Shown here: piece after piece, positions 1 through 8,518 of the stretch
Layout of the letters: each line of letters starts with the position of its first letter
How positions within the stretch are numbered: the stretch's first letter is position 1
Notes under the pieces: model-generated
What the model saw: only the letters and a program-made list of their open reading frames with translations
What the model was told of the DNA's origin: nothing
The model's database searches: none
NCBI GenBank assembly: GCA_014860005.1
Contig: JACZKP010000209.1
Location: 54,095-118,094 of the forward strand
Length of the DNA stretch: 64,000 bases
Source: Verrucomicrobiota bacterium
Lineage (GTDB): Bacteria; Verrucomicrobiota; Verrucomicrobiae; Limisphaerales; UBA11358
Direction of reading: 5' to 3'
Program-made: the position numbers and the translations under genes

Positions 1-488
1 TCCACGGCCCGCTGTTGCCACACCAACTTTCCAGAAGTGGCATCAAGACAATACACCCGGCCATCATCCGAACCGAAATACGCGCGGCCATTCACGATCG
101 TGGGCGTGAAACGCACGGGGCCTTCCGTAAAGAACGTCCACAACTCCCGCCCCGTCTTCGCGTCAAGGCAATAGACCTGGTCATCCGCTGAAGAACCAAA
201 ATAAACGCGCCCGGACGCGATCACGGCGTGAAAGACGCGATCAAACGTTTGCCGGGCTTTGAGGTCATAGACCTTGTTCCAGCCATCCCACTTCGCTTCG
301 CCCTGCCACGCGGGCTGCGGTAGTTGCGCGGAACGCCAGCTCCAGGCTTCGACGAGATTGCGCGGCAACGGGTCGGGCGACACGCCGGTTCGCGCGTAGT
401 CGTTTCGGTAGGTGGGCCAATCTGCGGCCAGCGCCGTGCCGCAGGACGCCAGCGTCAGCGCCACAAGTAATTTTGAAACTGTGATCAT
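1..488 (-). CDS. PQQ-type beta-propeller protein, partial
   Basis: Reading leftwards from an ATG at 486-488, the frame stays open to the window edge, so the 3' part is missing. The product starts with a short hydrophobic signal peptide (MITVSKLLVALTLASCGTAL) and then WPTYRNDYARTG, typical of exported PQQ/WD-like propellers. Two blade repeats follow with the motif VYFGSSADDQVYCLDAKTG and AYFGSDDGRVYCLDATSG, the YxLDAxTG signature of PQQ-binding-like repeats. The ATG overlaps the stop of the upstream ABC ATPase by the ATGA arrangement, so it is the last seen gene of the operon. Such propellers act as scaffolds or as quinoprotein dehydrogenases; which applies cannot be told from this fragment. 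Confidence 0.85.
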   Translation of the reverse strand, partial: MITVSKLLVALTLASCGTALAADWPTYRNDYARTGVSPDPLPRNLVEAWSWRSAQLPQPAWQGEAKWDGWNKVYDLKARQTFDRVFHAVIASGRVYFGSSADDQVYCLDAKTGRELWTFFTEGPVRFTPTIVNGRAYFGSDDGRVYCLDATSGKLVWQQRAV

Positions 489-1201
489 GTTGAAGGAATG
501 GGTTGAACGGGATTAACCACTGGAAAGTTCATCGAACGATCAGCATCAACCAATCGTCCGGCTGCAAGGTGCAGGATGCGGCTCGTGTGCGGTGCGGCAT
601 CGTTGCCGTGCGTCACCACGACCACGGTGCCGCCTGCCTGATGGAAGGCGGCCAGATGACGAAAGACTTCGGCGGCGTTCGCCGGATCGAGATTGCCCGT
701 GGGTTCGTCCGCCAGAATCAACGCGGGTTGCTTGACGAGGGCGCGGGCCAGAGCGGTGCGCTGCCGTTCACCCGCGCTTAACGTGCCCGGACGCGCCGCC
801 GCGCGTTCGCTCAAGCCAAGTTGACGGAGCAAGGTTTCGACGCGCGCCGCGGCCGCCGGCACGTCACTACCCGTCGGCAGACCCGCGAGGATATTTTCCC
901 TCACCGTCAAATATGGAACCAGGTGAAACAACTGGAACACAAACCCAACGCGCTCGGCGCGGAGACGGTTGCGCTCAGGAGCGGACAGCGCGTAGAGATC
1001 GCGGCCTTCAAATTTCACGCGACCAGCGCTGGGACGTTGCATGCCGCCCAACGCGAGCAACAACGTCGTCTTGCCACAGCCGGAAGGCCCTTTGATGACC
1101 ACGAACTCCCCGCGCGCGATGGTCACGCTCACACCGGCGAGCGCCGCAACTTCACCGGTCGCACCGGGAAAGCGTCGTTCCACTTGTTCGCACACGATCA
1201 T
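485..1201 (-). CDS. ABC transporter ATP-binding protein, LolD/MacB type
   Basis: A 238-residue ATPase with Walker A GPSGCGKTT near residues 38-46, signature LSAGERQR and Walker B LILADEPTGNLD. The DEPTGNLD form and the length match LolD/FtsE/MacB-type ATPases that power FtsX-like permeases rather than importers. I chose the ATG at 1199-1201, just after the permease stop, because residues before it do not look like an ABC domain. With the preceding permease it should form a mechanotransmission-type or lipoprotein/export complex at the inner membrane. It is coupled to the propeller gene downstream by an ATGA overlap. Confidence 0.9.
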   Translation of the reverse strand: MIVCEQVERRFPGATGEVAALAGVSVTIARGEFVVIKGPSGCGKTTLLLALGGMQRPSAGRVKFEGRDLYALSAPERNRLRAERVGFVFQLFHLVPYLTVRENILAGLPTGSDVPAAAARVETLLRQLGLSERAAARPGTLSAGERQRTALARALVKQPALILADEPTGNLDPANAAEVFRHLAAFHQAGGTVVVVTHGNDAAPHTSRILHLAAGRLVDADRSMNFPVVNPVQPIPST

Positions 1202-1203
1202 TG

Positions 1204-2355
1204 TCAGTCGGCTCGCAAAGTTTTTGCCGGTTCCTGCGCTACCGCCGCCAGCGTGGGCAGCAGGCTGGCCAGCGCCGCAAAGGCCGGAGTCAATGCCAAC
1301 GCCCAACCCAACAGCGTGGGATCGGCAATCAGGCTTTTCGCCGTCACCTTAAAAATTTCCGGCCCGGCGCTCAAGGCAATCCAAGTGCCCAAGGCGTACC
1401 CCGCCAATGCTCCGACTGCGCCCAGTAACAGCGCCTTGCCCAGCAGCAATCCGGCGATCCGCGCCGAGCCATGTCCGAGTGCGCGCCACAGACCGATCTC
1501 TGACCGTCGTTCGCGGACATTCAACCAGGCCAGCAACGCGAGCCAGCCCGCGCCCACCAACAGCACAAGCGGCACGGCAAAGCGCGCGTATCGCTCCGCC
1601 ATCTGCCGTTGCCGCGCCCGCGCATCGGCCAGCACGGTCAGTTGCAGGACACGTACCTCGGGCAGAAGCTCCTCGATCACTGCGCGCAACTGCGCGAGCG
1701 GATCTTCGTCCGCCGTGAGGCACAGGCAGTCAATGGCCTTGATCTCATTGATCCGTCCCGGCAAACCAAGGACCGCTTGCACGTCGGCGAGCGCGCCATA
1801 AATTCGCACGTCCTCCTCGGTGCCGCTTTCCCCCAAAATGCGTTCGACCGTGAACTCGCGGTTCGACAAGCGGATGGTTTCGCCGCGCTTTGCTTCCAAC
1901 CGTACCGCGATGGCGCGACCGAGAATCACCTGGCCGGGCTTCAAGCGATAGCCCATTGGCTGTTTGCCTTCGTTGGGGTCCACAATGGTTTCGCCCAAAC
2001 CAGTGAGCAGCGCGGGCCGTCCACCAAGTTCGAGCCGTCCTTCGAGCGCGGGCGTGAGATGATTGAAACTCAGAAACACACCATGACTTGCGGCCAATCG
2101 CCGCACCGCTTCCTCGGGCATGGTCTGATCTGAGAAACCGTGCGTCCAGAAGTGGTCCATGTCGGTCGCGCGCGGAATGATGCGCAAATTGAAACCGAGA
2201 TCACGCATGACCCGCCGGGTTTCGCGTTCGGCGGCGGCGGTCGTCATTTTGACTGCCACCAGCAAGGCAACCGCGATGACCAATCCCAGCGTCACCAACA
2301 AAGCGTTCGCCCAGTGATGGCGCAACTCGCGGAGAATGAGACCCGCCAGACTCAT
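1204..2355 (-). CDS. FtsX/MacB-like ABC transporter permease
   Basis: A 383-residue membrane protein. It has an N-terminal transmembrane helix (WANALLVTLGLVIAVALLVAV), a large extracytoplasmic region of about 230 residues, and three C-terminal helices with the LWRALGHGSARIAGLLLGKALLLG-type coupling region. This one-plus-three topology is that of MacB/FtsX-type permeases. The start at 2353-2355 overlaps the stop of the upstream gene (ATGA). Its partner ATPase follows directly. Confidence 0.87.
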   Translation of the reverse strand: MSLAGLILRELRHHWANALLVTLGLVIAVALLVAVKMTTAAAERETRRVMRDLGFNLRIIPRATDMDHFWTHGFSDQTMPEEAVRRLAASHGVFLSFNHLTPALEGRLELGGRPALLTGLGETIVDPNEGKQPMGYRLKPGQVILGRAIAVRLEAKRGETIRLSNREFTVERILGESGTEEDVRIYGALADVQAVLGLPGRINEIKAIDCLCLTADEDPLAQLRAVIEELLPEVRVLQLTVLADARARQRQMAERYARFAVPLVLLVGAGWLALLAWLNVRERRSEIGLWRALGHGSARIAGLLLGKALLLGAVGALAGYALGTWIALSAGPEIFKVTAKSLIADPTLLGWALALTPAFAALASLLPTLAAVAQEPAKTLRAD

Positions 2356-3500
2356 CCCTGCTCCCTTCGGATCTTGCGCCACCAAGCGACAGCGACCAGC
2401 AACAGCACAACCGCACCTGCGGCCAAAGCCATCCAAACCACGCGGCTCGTGGTTTCCAACGGAGTCACCGTGCCCACCGTCGCGGGCGTCACGGGCGCGG
2501 AAGGATTCGCAGTGGGCGGGGCTTTATCTGAGACTGCCACTTCGGCGGCAATGTCTTCGACCATTATCTCCGCGTAACCGATTCCCGCCGCGGCGCCGGG
2601 TAGTTTGCGAACTTGTCCCGTAACCGGCCCCCTCATTACGATGCGACTGACCTCCGCGCGCACCATGGGATTCTCCGGGTCAAAGCCCAACCGCTGCACG
2701 GCCATGCGCTGGCGGTCAGCGTCCCAGCGCGCCGGCAGCAGCTGACCTTTCATCCATTCGCGATCCAGTTCGCACTCGCAATCCTGGCCGATGATCACGA
2801 GGCGCTCCTGCAACACCGTCTGGGTGATGAGCGGCCCTTCCAGCGGGCTGCCAATGCGCCGACCGCGACCAAACACCAGCGCCACCCGCGGTTCATCTGC
2901 CAGCTCGGGATCAAAGCCCAATCCCCACAACGTCACGCGCTCGCGGGCAGCCTGAGCCGCTGTGACAGGAATCAGCTTGGGCGGCGTGTCCACCGGCTTG
3001 GGCATTGAAGGCATAAGTTGAGTGACAGCGCGGATGGCCGCTTCAGCCGCAGTCTGCACGCGGGCGACTTCCGCCGCCGGACCGCCTTCAATCAGAATCA
3101 CGACCGCGAACGCGTTGAGCGCCGCCTCATGAATCTCCGCGCGCAACGGCGACAGCGCCACCGACTCAATCAACGCCGTGGCGGCTGACACCTCCGTCGG
3201 TAATTCGTCACCTCGCGCTATCAGCAACCTGCGGCCATCTGCCGACACCAGCGTCAGCGTTCGTTCCGATGTGGCAGTTTCTTCGCGCACGCTAAAGGTG
3301 ATGTTCGCATCCAGCAGACTCGCGGCGCTGATGCGGCGATAGATTTCGGCGCGGGCGCCAAGGTCGCGTCCCGCCAGCACCAATTGGTAGGGTTCATCGC
3401 CGAGGTCCACAAACCCAGTGTCGCGCACCGAATAACGACACGCCCACGCCACGCCGAGCAGCGTAAGAAACACGAAAATGATGACGGCTCGTTGCTTCAT
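2352..3500 (-). CDS. membrane-anchored extracytoplasmic protein of unknown function
   Basis: I do not recognise this 382-residue protein. It starts with a hydrophobic signal or anchor (AVIIFVFLTLLGVAWAC) and ends with one transmembrane helix followed by a basic tail (WWRKIRREQG). In between it seems extracytoplasmic, with a CECE motif (GQDCECELD) and a proline-rich linker before the final helix. The start at 3498-3500 overlaps the ThiF stop (ATGA); a much longer open frame upstream is only the antisense of the ThiF gene. Its place between an E1-like enzyme and an FtsX-type ABC pair suggests a partner of the exporter. Confidence 0.7.
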   Translation of the reverse strand: MKQRAVIIFVFLTLLGVAWACRYSVRDTGFVDLGDEPYQLVLAGRDLGARAEIYRRISAASLLDANITFSVREETATSERTLTLVSADGRRLLIARGDELPTEVSAATALIESVALSPLRAEIHEAALNAFAVVILIEGGPAAEVARVQTAAEAAIRAVTQLMPSMPKPVDTPPKLIPVTAAQAARERVTLWGLGFDPELADEPRVALVFGRGRRIGSPLEGPLITQTVLQERLVIIGQDCECELDREWMKGQLLPARWDADRQRMAVQRLGFDPENPMVRAEVSRIVMRGPVTGQVRKLPGAAAGIGYAEIMVEDIAAEVAVSDKAPPTANPSAPVTPATVGTVTPLETTSRVVWMALAAGAVVLLLVAVAWWRKIRREQG

Positions 3501-4288
3501 GTGGCGTTGCTTTCGGGGCACAGGTTGCCACATTCCGTGCAGTCCGCCAACCTTTGGATCCTTACCTGACGAAATGTCATTGTCCGCAGGTCGCCAATCA
3601 ACATCCGGCCCGCCAGCGGCTCGCCGAGACCGGTCAGCACTTTCACGACCTCCGTAGCCGCCAGCGACCCAGCGGTGGCCGACACCGCGCCCAGCACAGG
3701 GAAGCGGCGGGTCCAATGCGGATTGGACTCCGGATACAAACAGCGCAGGCACGGCGTGCGGCCCGGAATCAGGGTGGTCAGATGCAATTCCAGATCATAC
3801 ACGGCACACTCGATCATGGGCCGACGCAACGTCACCGCCGCGTGGTTAAGCGCAAACCGTTCGCCAAACAACGGGGCGCAGTCCACGATCACATCGGCCT
3901 CGCGCGCGAGTTGCAGGGTGTTGTCCATGCTCGCGTTCTCCGGCACGGCCACGATCTCGAGGCGCGGATTGAAGGCGCGCAAGCGATCCATCGCCGAATC
4001 CAGCCGCGCCGTGCCGATGCGGTCCTGCGTCATCAACGTCTGCCGGTTCAAATCACTGGGTTTGATGTTGCCGGCGTGCGCGAGGATGAGGCGGCCTATA
4101 CCGGCGGCAGCCAATTGCCAAGCCACAGAGCCGCCCAATCCGCCGATGCGTGAGATCAAGACGGTGGCGCCTTTGAGCTTGCGCTGGCCAGCTTCACCGA
4201 AGCCTTCGATGTTAAACTGCCATTCGTACACCGACCGCTCCTCGGCGTTCAACGGCGGAAGCTCATGGCCGGGCGTTTTTTCAACCAT
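3497..4288 (-). CDS. ThiF/MoeB/HesA family adenylyltransferase (E1-like)
   Basis: A 263-residue protein with the E1 fold: nucleotide-binding RIGGLGGSVAW near residue 50, a following LILAHAGNIKPSDLNRQ segment that matches the D-x-x-N-x-x-R-Q substrate/ATP site, and two pairs of zinc cysteines (CLRCLYPE and CTECGNLC). Known relatives activate the C-terminus of small sulfur-carrier proteins such as MoaD or ThiS. No carrier protein is encoded nearby. A link to molybdenum cofactor is plausible because a molybdate-type importer precedes it in the same operon, but that is inference. The first residues EERSVYEWQFNIEGFGEAGQ are typical of the family. Confidence 0.88.
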   Translation of the reverse strand: MVEKTPGHELPPLNAEERSVYEWQFNIEGFGEAGQRKLKGATVLISRIGGLGGSVAWQLAAAGIGRLILAHAGNIKPSDLNRQTLMTQDRIGTARLDSAMDRLRAFNPRLEIVAVPENASMDNTLQLAREADVIVDCAPLFGERFALNHAAVTLRRPMIECAVYDLELHLTTLIPGRTPCLRCLYPESNPHWTRRFPVLGAVSATAGSLAATEVVKVLTGLGEPLAGRMLIGDLRTMTFRQVRIQRLADCTECGNLCPESNAT

Positions 4289-4925
4289 GATGCACCTCCA
4301 GTTTGCCATCGTGAAGTTGCAGAACGCAGTCCGCCAGCCGGTCGGCTTCGGCGCGGCTGTGCGTGATGTGCAGCACGGTCACGCCCGTGCGGGTTTGAAT
4401 TTCTTCAAGCAGATTGCACATGGCGTCCCGCGTTTCCTCATCCAGCGCACCAAGTGGTTCGTCCAAACACAACACGCGCGGTTGAAACGCCAGCGCGCGA
4501 CCGAGCGCGATGCGTTGAATTTCGCCACCACTAAGCCCGGCCACCGAACGCTCCAGCAACGGCGTGATGCCCAGCCAGGCGGCCACCTCCTCGACGCGCT
4601 GGCAAATGACTGCCGCAGGCTGGCGACGCACCGCCAGCGAAAAGCCAATTTGGTCCTGCACTTTGAGATGCGGAAACAACGCGGCGTCCTGCGGGACAAA
4701 TCCGATGTTGCGCTGCGCCGGCGGCCAGTCGGTCACATCCTCCACGCCCAGGCGGATGCGCCCGCCCTCGACGCGACGCAAACCGCAGATGGCCTCGAGC
4801 AACGTGGTCTTGCCCGATCCCGTGCGGCCCATGAGCACGGCGTAGCTGCCCGCCGGCAGTTCAAACGAGAGGTCGCGCAAGGCGAACTTGCCGGCGGAGA
4901 TTGTGAGTTGTTCGGCAATGATCAT
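4281..4925 (-). CDS. ABC transporter ATP-binding protein, molybdate/sulfate type
   Basis: A 214-residue ATPase with Walker A GRTGSGKTT, signature LSGGEIQR, Walker B VLCLDEPLGALD and switch histidine in LHITHS. It resembles the ModC/CysA ATPases but lacks the C-terminal TOBE regulatory domain found in full-length ModC. Q-loop residues are in NIGFVPQDAALFPHL. It overlaps the permease stop by ATGA and the ThiF start by 8 bp. It would energise import of an oxyanion through the adjacent permease. Confidence 0.9.
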   Translation of the reverse strand: MIIAEQLTISAGKFALRDLSFELPAGSYAVLMGRTGSGKTTLLEAICGLRRVEGGRIRLGVEDVTDWPPAQRNIGFVPQDAALFPHLKVQDQIGFSLAVRRQPAAVICQRVEEVAAWLGITPLLERSVAGLSGGEIQRIALGRALAFQPRVLCLDEPLGALDEETRDAMCNLLEEIQTRTGVTVLHITHSRAEADRLADCVLQLHDGKLEVHHG

Positions 4926-5755
4926 GAGCGGCGCGGTTCGCCCAGAACGGTTTCCCGTCCCCAGTGGCGGAGAACGAACAAAGCGGCGACCGCCGTCACC
5001 ACCATCAACAGCGAAACCGCCACGGCGGCTTCAAGATTGCCAACGCTCAACTCAAGGAAAACGGTCGTGGACAGCACCTCGGTCTTGAAGCGCGTGGCGC
5101 CGGAGAAAACCAGGATCGGACCGAACTCGCCCAGCGAGCGCGCCCAAGCCAGCGTGGCCGCCGCCAACATGCCGCGCCGCGCCGCCGGAAACGCCACCAG
5201 CCAGAACGCCTGCGCCCGATGACATCCCAGCGTGAGCGCGACCTGCTCGGGGCGCGGACTGAGTTGGTCGAAAGTTGTGCGCATCGTTCGCACTGCGAAA
5301 GCGCAAGCGACCATGAATTGCGCGAGGATGACGCTCGGGATCGCGTAAGTAACGGGAAAGAATCTTTCAAGCGCGCGCCCGGGCGCCGTCTGAAAAAGTA
5401 TGAGCAGACTCAAACCCACCACCAGCGGCGGCAGCACGATCGGAATTTCCACAATGAGATCCACCAGACCACGACCGGGAAATCGGGTGCGCGAAAGCAG
5501 ATAGCCCAGCGGCACGGCGACCCAAAGCGAGAGCAGCGTGGTGAGCGTGCAGGACAACAGGCTGAGCCGAATGGCGTAGCGAATCTCCGGGCTTTGCAAT
5601 GCCTGCCACAGATGGCCCGGCGTGGTGTAGGCCGCATCCGCCACCAACATGGCCAGCAACAGAAATACGTACAGACTCCCGATGAATGCCAGAACTGCGT
5701 AGAATCGCCGGTCGCTGCCGGACAACGGCGCGTGGTCACCCACCGGGCGGCTCAC
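4922..5755 (-). CDS. ABC transporter permease, ModB-like
   Basis: A 277-residue inner-membrane permease with about six helices and the EAA-type coupling loop (ALTLGCHRAQAFWLVAFPAA) followed by the RSLGEFGPILVFSG region typical of molybdate/sulfate/tungstate permeases. The start codon is GTG at 5753-5755 and overlaps the upstream stop as GTGA, which supports translational coupling with the binding protein. Confidence 0.9.
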   Translation of the reverse strand: MSRPVGDHAPLSGSDRRFYAVLAFIGSLYVFLLLAMLVADAAYTTPGHLWQALQSPEIRYAIRLSLLSCTLTTLLSLWVAVPLGYLLSRTRFPGRGLVDLIVEIPIVLPPLVVGLSLLILFQTAPGRALERFFPVTYAIPSVILAQFMVACAFAVRTMRTTFDQLSPRPEQVALTLGCHRAQAFWLVAFPAARRGMLAAATLAWARSLGEFGPILVFSGATRFKTEVLSTTVFLELSVGNLEAAVAVSLLMVVTAVAALFVLRHWGRETVLGEPRRS

Positions 5756-7248
5756 GGCGCGTCCTCCTTCCGCCAGCGGAAGCCGGTGGCCGTGAAGCGG
5801 GACCGCGACTCCGCGGAGCTTAACGCGGCGATCAATCGTTCCATGAGCCGGGGATACACCGTTTGCTGATGAATGGCCACGGGCTGGATGGCGGTGGCGC
5901 CCGACAGTTCGATCACTTGCACCGCAATTTTGTCACCCGCCGCCACCGTGTTGGCTTCATAGACAATCACGGCGTCAAGCCCGCCGGCCCGCAATTGATT
6001 CACCAGCAGATCCGCGGTCGGGGTTTGCACGACAACGTTGGCCATGAGCGCCTCGTAAAGACCGTGCTGCCGCAACAGTCGGGCGGTAAGTGAACCGAGT
6101 GCGCTTTGCTGTTCGTTGGCCACGCCAAGCTTCAAGCTGGCTTGGGTGAGCGAACGCAGATCGTGCAAACCGCGCGGATTGCCGGGCGGCGTGGCGATGA
6201 CCATGCGGGTTTCCGCCAACTCCAGCGCGGCGCCGAATTCATCACCCACAGTGCGCATGAAGGACACGTCGCATGCGAAGTAACCGTCGGGCTTCTGGCC
6301 GGCACGAATCTGCGCCGTGAGAATGCCGCAACCATTGTAAATGCGGTTGATGCGCACACCTTCGCGGTTCTCGAAGTCCCGCAGCGTTTCCTCGATGGCC
6401 ACCCGGTTCACGCCGCCACTGAACAACACCAGTTCCGGCGTCTCGCTCCAGCGGTCGCCCGGAACGGGAACGAACCCTTCGCGCTCGAAGTGCCGCAAAC
6501 CACGTTCGGGTGCGCCGAGAAAGCGCGCCAAACGCAGTGCCGCCGCCGGCTGGCGACACGAACGCAGGACGCCCACACCCACTTCGGAGCCCACCGAACC
6601 AAAAGCATCGCTGGCGACCGCCTCAAGCTCCGGGTATTGGCGGACGGTGACATCCCAGACGATCACCGCATCGGCGCTGCCCAGCTTCACATCGTTGGCA
6701 AGATCATTGACCGTTGGTTTGTAGGCCCGGGCGTGCGCAGCCAGCGCATCCCATCGGCGGCCCGACGCCAAGGCGCGACGGGCGACCTGGCCCACCGCGG
6801 CTGCGTCAGCATTGGGCAACACTAACCGCACGTCTGGTCGCAAAAGATCTTCAAGGGAGTGAATGGCTTTCGGATTGCCCCGCGCCACGGCAATCACCGG
6901 GGTCATGCGCGCCAGCGGTATGATTTCGGCCACCAAGTCCGCCGCGCGGGCCTGATCGAGGATCAAGTGATCGGCCGCAATGAACAAATCGCCGACGGCG
7001 GAAACCTTGATGTTGGCCAGCAGAGTGCCAGAACCCCCGTACTGCAACTGCACCCGGGCGCCCGTGGCAGCCTCGAACTCACGAACCGCAGGCTCCACGG
7101 CGGATTTCAGACCCGCGGCGCAGTACACGAGCAGCGGCTCCGCGGCGCTGCCCGTTCCCTGCCGCGAAGCGGAGTTCCACACCAACAGTCCGCTGAGACC
7201 GATGAGCAGTAGCAGCGAAGCGAGGACAGTGACGCGGGCTGAATTCAT
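5752..7248 (-). CDS. tandem two-domain molybdate-type substrate-binding protein
   Basis: A 498-residue exported protein with an N-terminal signal/anchor helix. It contains two consecutive type II periplasmic-binding domains instead of one. The first (about residues 38-262) has LLVYCAAGLKSAVEPAV, YGGSGTLLANI and GDLFIAADHLILDQA, the ModA/WtpA pattern. The second (about 275-485) starts LVLFSGGVNRVAIEETL and has YNGCGILTAQI and GYFACDVSFM. A single ModA is about 250 residues, so this is a duplication with fusion. The second copy has NGCG where the first has GGSG in the first ligand loop, which suggests a different ligand or a lost one. It heads the operon, so it likely delivers an oxyanion to the permease behind it. 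Confidence 0.88.
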   Translation of the reverse strand: MNSARVTVLASLLLLIGLSGLLVWNSASRQGTGSAAEPLLVYCAAGLKSAVEPAVREFEAATGARVQLQYGGSGTLLANIKVSAVGDLFIAADHLILDQARAADLVAEIIPLARMTPVIAVARGNPKAIHSLEDLLRPDVRLVLPNADAAAVGQVARRALASGRRWDALAAHARAYKPTVNDLANDVKLGSADAVIVWDVTVRQYPELEAVASDAFGSVGSEVGVGVLRSCRQPAAALRLARFLGAPERGLRHFEREGFVPVPGDRWSETPELVLFSGGVNRVAIEETLRDFENREGVRINRIYNGCGILTAQIRAGQKPDGYFACDVSFMRTVGDEFGAALELAETRMVIATPPGNPRGLHDLRSLTQASLKLGVANEQQSALGSLTARLLRQHGLYEALMANVVVQTPTADLLVNQLRAGGLDAVIVYEANTVAAGDKIAVQVIELSGATAIQPVAIHQQTVYPRLMERLIAALSSAESRSRFTATGFRWRKEDAP

Positions 7249-7332
7249 GCCACCACAACGGGACGACGCTGGGTTACGAGTTCCATTTCAATCCATAGTA
7301 CCAATCAGGGTGAAGCGAGGCACGAAATTTGA

Positions 7333-8475
7333 TCAAGTCCGGTTTCCCAAAGTCACGCCCATTTCGCCAAGTACTCCTTCGATGGCGTGGACCAGTTGCT
7401 TCATCTCCGTCGGAAAGAGGCGGCCAATGTTGCCGATCCGAAACGTGTCCACTTGCGTGAGCTTGCCGGGATAAATGATGAAGCCCCGTTCACTCAGCTT
7501 GCGGTAAAAAGTGCTGAAGTCGAATCCCACCGCCGGATAACGGAACGCCGTGATGATGTGGCTCTGCACCGTGGTATCGAGAAAGAGCCGGAAGCCCAGT
7601 CGCTTCATGCCGGCGAGCAGCGTTTCGTGATTGCGCCGATAACGTTCACTGCGCGCGGCCACGCCGCCTTCGGCTTCCAGTTCTCGAAGCGCCTGATCGA
7701 ACGCGAGGATCACGTGCGTTGGAGGCGTGTAACGGAACTGGCCGCTCTTCTCGAATCCTTTGAGCTGGCCCAACAAATCGAGGCTGAGGCTGCGCGCCCA
7801 TCCTTCGGTGGCCAGCAACCGCGTGCGACGAGCGAAGATGAAGGAGAATCCCGGCACACCCTCGATGCACTTGTTCGATGAAGAGACGAGGTAATCCGTA
7901 TGGCACGCCTCGAAGTCAATCGGCATCCCGCCAAAGCTGCTCATCGCGTCCACCACATAAACTTTGCCGTGGCGCTTCGCCACCTGGCCAAGGGCTTCGA
8001 TGGGATTCAGAATGCCAGTCGTGGTTTCGCAATGGACGACGGCCACATGCGTCACGGCGGGAACGGTTTTAAGACAAAGCTCAAGCGCGGTTGGATCGCC
8101 GGGTGCGTCTTCGGGCGTGCGCAGGACGACGTGATCAATCTTAGCCTGCTTGAGCATAAGCACGATGCGGTCGCCGTACGCGCCGTTGGTGAGCACCGCC
8201 ACTTTGCCGTCCGGCGGGACGCACGATTGAAAGATCGCTTCGACGCCGAACGTGCCGCTGCCCTGGAGCAACACGACCTCCCAGCCGGACTCGCGCGAGA
8301 CGCCGGCTAGTTCGAGCAATCGTTCGCGCACACTGGCGACGAGTTCATTGAATTCGAAATGCCACGAGCCGGCATCGTGGAGCATGGCCTGCTTGACACT
8401 CAGGCTCGTCGTGAGCGGACCCGGTGTGAAGAGCAGTTTGTCGCGGGCGGAAGGGAGGTTGGGTTCAACATTCAT
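7333..8475 (-). CDS. phnW: 2-aminoethylphosphonate--pyruvate transaminase
   Basis: A 380-residue class V PLP aminotransferase. LLFTPGPLTTS at the N-terminus, LLQGSGTFGVEA, the PLP-ring aspartate in VVDAMSSFGG (about D176) and the Schiff-base lysine in SSSNKCIEGVPGF (about K202) all match PhnW. The enzyme moves the amino group of 2-aminoethylphosphonate to pyruvate, giving phosphonoacetaldehyde and alanine. pbfA next to it supports the assignment. No phosphonoacetaldehyde hydrolase or dehydrogenase (phnX, phnY, phnA) is in the window, so the next step must be encoded elsewhere. Confidence 0.93.
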   Translation of the reverse strand: MNVEPNLPSARDKLLFTPGPLTTSLSVKQAMLHDAGSWHFEFNELVASVRERLLELAGVSRESGWEVVLLQGSGTFGVEAIFQSCVPPDGKVAVLTNGAYGDRIVLMLKQAKIDHVVLRTPEDAPGDPTALELCLKTVPAVTHVAVVHCETTTGILNPIEALGQVAKRHGKVYVVDAMSSFGGMPIDFEACHTDYLVSSSNKCIEGVPGFSFIFARRTRLLATEGWARSLSLDLLGQLKGFEKSGQFRYTPPTHVILAFDQALRELEAEGGVAARSERYRRNHETLLAGMKRLGFRLFLDTTVQSHIITAFRYPAVGFDFSTFYRKLSERGFIIYPGKLTQVDTFRIGNIGRLFPTEMKQLVHAIEGVLGEMGVTLGNRT

Positions 8476-8518
8476 AAGGGATCAATCATGCAGCGCAGAA
8501 TTCCTTCACCATCGTGAT

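Noticed and set aside
3675..5222. 515-codon plus-strand open frame
   Set aside because: Antisense of the ThiF-like and ABC ATPase genes; GC-rich sequence keeps both strands open.
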